From CAWEPK01 sp049521495 (GTDB taxonomy: Bacteria; Desulfobacterota; Syntrophorhabdia; Syntrophorhabdales; WCHB1-27), in the NCBI GenBank assembly GCA_049521495.1, contig JBEKOT010000091.1:1-9670 (forward strand): a stretch of DNA of 9,670 nt, written 5' to 3'. This document shows positions 6,284 to 9,670 of this stretch, piece by piece; position 1 is the first letter of the stretch; each line of letters starts with the position of its first letter. Both the position numbers and the translations under genes were made by a program. Below the pieces are notes generated by a model, which saw nothing but the letters and a program-made list of their open reading frames with translations, was not told the DNA's origin and searched no databases.

Positions 6284-6366
6284 GGTCGCCGACCCACGCC
6301 GATCGCCCTCATTTTGCCCGTTTTTCATGGGTAAACAAACAATTTACAATCCGATGCAAAAATATC

Positions 6367-6396
6367 TTGACAAGGGGTGAGCAAAGGAGGCATTAT
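6367..6396 (+). promoter_or_regulatory. Predicted promoter of the nrdD operon
   Basis: A perfect -35 TTGACA (6367-6372) is followed after 18 bases by CATTAT (6391-6396), a four-of-six -10. Transcription would begin near 6403, giving a leader of about 88 bases. The first NrdR box starts at that point. This gap (6284-6490) is visibly richer in A+T than the neighbouring genes. Confidence 0.55.
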
Positions 6397-6404
6397 AGCT
6401 TGGT

Positions 6405-6420
6405 GACCTATATATAGTAT
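6405..6420 (+). promoter_or_regulatory. NrdR box 1
   Basis: GACCTATATATAGTAT matches the NrdR consensus acaCwAtATaTwGtgt at 12 of 16 positions, including the central CTATATATAG palindrome. NrdR is the zinc-finger/ATP-cone repressor that senses dATP/ATP and shuts off ribonucleotide reductase genes. It lies immediately downstream of the predicted -10, where binding would block initiation. Confidence 0.78.
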
Positions 6421-6435
6421 TGGCAGCCGTCTTCG

Positions 6436-6451
6436 GCACAACATATAGTTG
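6436..6451 (+). promoter_or_regulatory. NrdR box 2
   Basis: GCACAACATATAGTTG matches the same consensus at 12 of 16 positions. Its start is exactly 31 bases (three helical turns) after box 1, leaving 15 bases between the boxes, the usual same-face arrangement of paired NrdR boxes. The pairing makes each box far more credible than its own score. Confidence 0.78.
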
Positions 6452-6490
6452 TTTAAGGCAGTTCTTGGATAGTTAATAGCAAGGGGGACC

Positions 6491-8575
6491 ATGGAGACAA
6501 CCGACCTGAACCTTTTCGTCCGCACCTCAGAAGAGACCATTTCCGACTGGGACCGGTCGAGGATAGTCGACGCTCTCATGAGAGAGACGATGATCGACCA
6601 GGATTCCGCCGTATCGATCAGCAAGGGAGTGGAGGACCTGATCATTAAGTCAGGCATCAAGGTAGTAACGGCACCCCTGATAAGGGAGCTCGTGAACGCT
6701 AAGCTGATCGAAAGAGGACATGAATCGGTGCGCAGGATGCACACCAGGCTTGGTATGCCTATCTACGACGTTAGCAACCTGATCTTCTACCGCAATAAGG
6801 AGAATGCTAACGTCCCCCACGGACCGGAGGCCACAAACCTCACGCTGGCTGAAAGGATAAAGAAGGAGTATGCCCTTCTCTCCGTCTTCTCTCAGGACGT
6901 TGCGGATGCCCACATGAACGGCGACATCCATCTCCACGACCTGGGCTTCATAGATAGGCCTTACTGCAGCGGCCAGTCCCTCGAATACATCAAGAAGTTC
7001 GGCCTCAACCTGCCCCATTCGCTTTCCATGGCGAGGCCCGCGAAACATCCCGAGGTGCTTCTCGCCCATCTGGTAAAGTTTGCCGCCGCCCTGCAGAGCA
7101 ATTTCGCCGGAGCCATAGGCTGGGACGCCATCAATATCTTCTTTGCGCCCTACCTGGAGGGCATGAGCGATAATGAGGTGAAGCAGCTTGCCCAGATGCT
7201 TATTTTCGAGTTCTCGCAACAGGCAGTGGCCAGAGGGGGCCAGGCTATCTTCACGGACGTCAATCTCTACTGGGAAATACCGAAACATTTTGTAGATGTT
7301 CCGGCCATAGGGCCCTCGGGGGTCTTTACCGGCAAGACGTACGGAGAATACGAGAAGGAGGCCCAGCGGTTCGTTTGGAAGCTGTTCGAGGTCTTCAAGG
7401 AGGGGGATGGCGCAGGACGCCCCTTCTTCTTCCCGAAGCCCCTGGTCCATATCACCGAGAAGTTTTTCAAGACTGAAGGTCACAAGGACTTCCTGGACCA
7501 CATATCGGATGTAGCCTCCGACAAAGGCAATACTTACTTCGTTTTCGACAGGGGTGAAACGGCCAAGATATCGGAGTGCTGCCGGCTGAGCTTCAAGCTG
7601 GATGAGTTCGACCTCCTCGACGCAAGAGAGCCCTGGCGGATGCGATATTGCGCGCTCCAGAACGTATCGCTCAATCTTCCCCGTATTGCCTATACGGCCA
7701 AGGGCGACGATACGCGCCTTTTCAACCTCATCACCGATCGGTTCATGCTGGCCGTGAGAGCCCACAAGGAGAAGCGGGCCTTCATAGAGAGGCTCCTCTC
7801 TGCGGGGGAAGACGGGCCCCTTGCGCTCCTGACGATGATGCGCGACGGCATGCCGTACCTCAGAATGAACCGGGCCTCCCACCTGGTGGGCATGGTAGGC
7901 CTCAACGAGATGGTGCAGATACATTCAGGCGAGGAGATGCACGAGTCGAAGAAGGCGCTTAAGTTCGGCCTGAAGATCATGGCCCACCTGAAGCTCCTGG
8001 CGGACAAGATAAAAAGCCAGGAGAACATGAGGCTCGTCCTGGAACAGACCCCGGCGGAGAGTACCAGCTACCGGTTCGCGAAACTCGACCTCCACCACCT
8101 CTCTCCCGCTTCGGGGAGGGTTGTGAAAGGCGATATATCATCCGGAGAGGTTTACTACACGAACTCCACCCATCTGAACGTGTCGGCGCCCATGAACCCG
8201 ATCGAAAGGGTGACGAATGAGGGCCTGTTCCATCCCCTGATAGAGGCTGGGTCAATCTCCCACGTGTGGATAGGGGAGTCTATGCCTTCGAAGGGGGCCA
8301 TTGCCGATTTCGTCACCAAGACCTTCAGGTATACGTTGAACGACCAGATCGCCTTTTCCCCGGAGTTTACCGTGTGCAACGAGTGCAACAGGACATCCCG
8401 AGGTCTCTCCGATTCTTGTCCCAGCTGCAACTCCCATAACGTAGACGGCATCACCAGAATTACCGGTTATTTTACGAAGATTTCGAGCTGGAACAAGGGC
8501 AAGCTGGGCGAGCTCAAGGACCGGTACAGGAACGGCGAGTTTTTCTCGGCGCGTGAGGAGAGGAAGGCCGTTTGA
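6491..8575 (+). CDS. nrdD: Anaerobic (class III) ribonucleoside-triphosphate reductase, large subunit
   Basis: NrdD reduces ribonucleoside triphosphates to deoxy forms without oxygen, using a glycyl radical. At 694 residues it is full length. Residues about 5-95 resemble an ATP-cone, an allosteric domain, with a shortened first strand. The ten-stranded barrel carries Cys159 (RPYCSG) and a Cys363-Cys364 pair (ECCRLSF), where the thiyl-radical cysteine is expected. FFFPKP (312-317), NVSLNLPRIAY (391-401), EQTPAESTSYRFAKLD (518-533) and YYTNSTHLNV (555-564) are family signatures. The C-terminus has the zinc site Cys629/632/643/646 and the radical glycine Gly659 in RITGY. The ATG at 6491 follows AAGGGGG. 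It leads an operon with a redoxin gene and nrdG. That order, with the cysteine pair, fits the subclass using a thioredoxin-like donor rather than formate, an inference. It is probably repressed by NrdR and inactivated by oxygen. Confidence 0.96.
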   Translation: METTDLNLFVRTSEETISDWDRSRIVDALMRETMIDQDSAVSISKGVEDLIIKSGIKVVTAPLIRELVNAKLIERGHESVRRMHTRLGMPIYDVSNLIFYRNKENANVPHGPEATNLTLAERIKKEYALLSVFSQDVADAHMNGDIHLHDLGFIDRPYCSGQSLEYIKKFGLNLPHSLSMARPAKHPEVLLAHLVKFAAALQSNFAGAIGWDAINIFFAPYLEGMSDNEVKQLAQMLIFEFSQQAVARGGQAIFTDVNLYWEIPKHFVDVPAIGPSGVFTGKTYGEYEKEAQRFVWKLFEVFKEGDGAGRPFFFPKPLVHITEKFFKTEGHKDFLDHISDVASDKGNTYFVFDRGETAKISECCRLSFKLDEFDLLDAREPWRMRYCALQNVSLNLPRIAYTAKGDDTRLFNLITDRFMLAVRAHKEKRAFIERLLSAGEDGPLALLTMMRDGMPYLRMNRASHLVGMVGLNEMVQIHSGEEMHESKKALKFGLKIMAHLKLLADKIKSQENMRLVLEQTPAESTSYRFAKLDLHHLSPASGRVVKGDISSGEVYYTNSTHLNVSAPMNPIERVTNEGLFHPLIEAGSISHVWIGESMPSKGAIADFVTKTFRYTLNDQIAFSPEFTVCNECNRTSRGLSDSCPSCNSHNVDGITRITGYFTKISSWNKGKLGELKDRYRNGEFFSAREERKAV

Positions 8576-8605
8576 GAAAGCGTCTTCTTTTATCTTTGTT
8601 GAATA

Positions 8606-8642
8606 GGTCCTATAGGCGCTGACAAGTCCTATAAGACTTATA
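8606..8642 (+). repeat. Degenerate 9-bp repeat cluster between nrdD and the redoxin gene
   Basis: Three imperfect copies of a 9-mer are present: GGTCCTATA (8606-8614), AGTCCTATA (8625-8633) and AGACTTATA (8634-8642). The last two are directly adjacent and also form the inverted repeat AAGTC-ctataa-GACTT (8624-8639). CCTATAGG (8609-8616) is an 8-bp palindrome. The copies sit in the 92-base gap 5' of the redoxin gene. This may be a relic of a dispersed intergenic repeat or a site that adjusts expression within the operon. It does not match the NrdR box. Confidence 0.5.
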
Positions 8643-8667
8643 AAAAACAGTCTCAAAGAGAGGAAAG

Positions 8668-8931
8668 ATGGGAGTGGTAAAGATATTCTACAAGGATGAC
8701 TGTCCGAAGTGCCCTCTCGCGAAAAGACTGGGCGATCAGCTGCAAGAGAGAGAAGTGAAAGTCCTTACCTATAACGTCGGAACGGCGGACGGCCTTGCCG
8801 AAGCGAGCTTTTACAGCGTTATGTCCCTGCCCACTGTCCTCGTGGAGGACGGAATGGAAAACGGCGTAGGAGAATGGAGGGGCGATGTCCCCAAGATGGA
8901 AGAGGTGCTCACTGCTGTGCGCTCCGTCTGA
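8668..8931 (+). CDS. Thioredoxin/glutaredoxin-fold small redoxin (NrdH-like)
   Basis: This dithiol redox protein of 87 residues has the beta-alpha-beta start VVKIFYKDDCPKCPLAKRLG. The active site is Cys12-Pro-Lys-Cys15 and the cis-proline is Pro55 in MSLPTVLVEDG. These are the two features that define the fold. The length matches NrdH/glutaredoxin-type proteins and is shorter than classical thioredoxin, so NrdH-like is a description of size and context, not a proven orthology. GAGG sits 4 bases before the ATG. It lies between nrdD and nrdG and overlaps the assigned nrdG start by 47 bases. The likely role is to reduce the active-site cysteines of NrdD after each turnover, or less likely to serve a general thiol role. 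Confidence 0.85.
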   Translation: MGVVKIFYKDDCPKCPLAKRLGDQLQEREVKVLTYNVGTADGLAEASFYSVMSLPTVLVEDGMENGVGEWRGDVPKMEEVLTAVRSV

Positions 8932-9637
8932 TTTTCCAATAAAGGGTTTTATCGAGACGAGCTTCATTGATTGGAAGTCGCATCTCGCGTCCGTGCTGTT
9001 TTCAGCCGGCTGCAATTTCAGGTGTCCTTTTTGTCACAACGCGGATCTGGTGCTCCGTCCCGATTCTCTAAATGACGTGCCCTTCGATCATATCCTCGGA
9101 CGGCTGCGGAAATTCAGGAAATGGGTCAAGCGGGTGGTGTTGACCGGGGGCGAGCCCACCTTGCACAAAGGGCTCGCCAGGACCGCCGAAATACTCAAGG
9201 AGCAGGGGGCGCTGGTAAAACTGGACACGAACGGCTCGCGGCCTGACGTGGTCAAGGCCCTTGTCCGCGCGGGGCTGGTCGACTATATCGCTATGGATGT
9301 AAAAGGACCTCTCGGCGCCTACGAGAGATGGTGCGGCTGCCACGTCGACGAGGGAAAGATCAGGGAGAGCATTGATTTCATTCTCGAGGGAAGAATCGAT
9401 TACGAGTTCAGGATGACCCTTGTACCCTTTCTGCACCGGGAACGGGATGCCTACCAGACCGCCCTTGAGATCAAACCGGCCCGAAGGTTCTTCGTGCAGG
9501 AGTTTGTCCCCAGGAACGCCCTCGACGAGAGATACGAAAAGGTAAGGCCTTTCTCGCCTGAAAAAATGAGGAATATCAGGGAGAGAGTCGCAAGCATCCT
9601 CGATAATGCCCCTGTCCGCCGTCGTATACACGAGTAA
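8885..9637 (+). CDS. nrdG: Anaerobic ribonucleotide reductase activating protein (radical SAM)
   Basis: NrdG uses a [4Fe-4S] cluster and S-adenosylmethionine to abstract hydrogen from the radical glycine of NrdD. The cluster motif is Cys43-x3-Cys47-x2-Cys50 (CNFRCPFCHN), followed by VVLTGGEPTL (84-93), the SAM-contacting GGE, and KLDTNGSRPD. The family's usual opening (GFxxTSxID) begins at residue 21. The first 18-20 residues are therefore an unusual extension or a sign that the real start is later. ATG at 8885 has GGAGG just upstream and lies inside the redoxin gene. The only other in-frame options are CTG codons (8912, 8915) and an ATA (8939). The protein resembles the longer NrdG type (about 230 residues) more than the 155-residue E. 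coli protein. It closes the nrdD-redoxin-nrdG set. Confidence 0.93.
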   Translation: MSPRWKRCSLLCAPSDFPIKGFIETSFIDWKSHLASVLFSAGCNFRCPFCHNADLVLRPDSLNDVPFDHILGRLRKFRKWVKRVVLTGGEPTLHKGLARTAEILKEQGALVKLDTNGSRPDVVKALVRAGLVDYIAMDVKGPLGAYERWCGCHVDEGKIRESIDFILEGRIDYEFRMTLVPFLHRERDAYQTALEIKPARRFFVQEFVPRNALDERYEKVRPFSPEKMRNIRERVASILDNAPVRRRIHE

Positions 9638-9670
9638 CGAGTCCTTTGCCTTCCTGAAGCTGCTGATGAG
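9606..9670 (+). CDS. Start of an unidentified protein, cut by the window edge
   Basis: An ATG at 9606 opens a frame that overlaps the end of nrdG by 32 bases and runs to the window edge without a stop, reading MPLSAVVYTSNESFAFLKLLM. The peptide looks like the first strand and helix of a globular alpha/beta domain and has natural composition, and an overlapping start is common in operons. Against it, no Shine-Dalgarno is visible, and 21 residues are too few to name a family. Confidence 0.4.
   Translation, partial: MPLSAVVYTSNESFAFLKLLM

Noticed and set aside
6284..6325. Intrinsic terminator after the small membrane protein gene
   Set aside because: The only hairpin (GGTC/GACC, 6284-6294) is 4 bp and the nearest T-run (6321-6325) is 26 bases away.
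6331..6347. GTAAA-CAAACAA-TTTAC inverted repeat upstream of the nrdD promoter
   Set aside because: Only 5-bp arms in an A+T-rich gap and no match to a known operator such as FNR. Too weak to list as a feature.
6650..7924. Long minus-strand open frame (424 codons) opposite nrdD
   Set aside because: It mirrors the codon pattern of nrdD, has no family motifs, and nrdD is certain across the whole stretch. It is a shadow frame.
1..9670. CRISPR array, tRNA, rRNA, insertion sequence or prophage
   Set aside because: No regularly spaced repeats, cloverleaf, transposase motifs or terminal inverted repeats were seen. All large frames are housekeeping or metabolic genes.

Overview
The window is a stretch of bacterial chromosome, estimated by eye at 55-60% GC, with no mobile elements, rRNA, tRNA or CRISPR. 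It carries anaerobic metabolism: an oxygen-sensitive class III ribonucleotide reductase with its radical-SAM activase, and two molybdenum-cofactor genes. This fits a strict or facultative anaerobe. Protein style and gene mix suggest a syntrophic or sulfate-reducer-like Deltaproteobacterium (Desulfobacterota), but that is an inference and cannot be proven from the sequence alone.

Layout. Positions 1-64 hold the last codons of a probable membrane protein. A TVP38/TMEM64-type (VTT domain) membrane protein follows at 89-832. The next block is on the minus strand, read from right to left: cysS (4954-3518), moeA (3449-2340) and mobB (2343-1843, overlapping moeA by ATGA). After a 140-base gap comes a GAPDH-like gene (1702-857) that runs convergently into the VTT gene. 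cysS and galT (5040-6026) diverge from a compact, almost perfectly symmetric promoter region built on a 26-bp palindrome. galT is translationally coupled (ATGA) to an 86-residue two-helix membrane protein (6023-6283). A 207-base regulatory gap with a promoter and two NrdR boxes precedes nrdD (6491-8575), a thioredoxin/glutaredoxin-fold redoxin (8668-8931) and nrdG (8885-9637). A further reading frame starts at 9606 and leaves the window.

How the genes work together. NrdG uses S-adenosylmethionine to install a glycyl radical on NrdD, which makes dNTPs without oxygen. The redoxin between them is a good candidate for the electron donor. NrdR boxes over the predicted start site would shut the operon down when dNTPs are plentiful. 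MoeA and MobB act late in molybdenum cofactor assembly.

The points most worth a second look are: a GAPDH-like protein that keeps Cys149 and His176 but lacks about 50 residues covering the S-loop and phosphate-site region; a GalT-family enzyme with HPHSH where the family has HPHxQ; the mirror-symmetric cysS/galT promoter, which predicts near-leaderless mRNAs from two GTG starts; and a short degenerate 9-bp repeat between nrdD and the redoxin gene.
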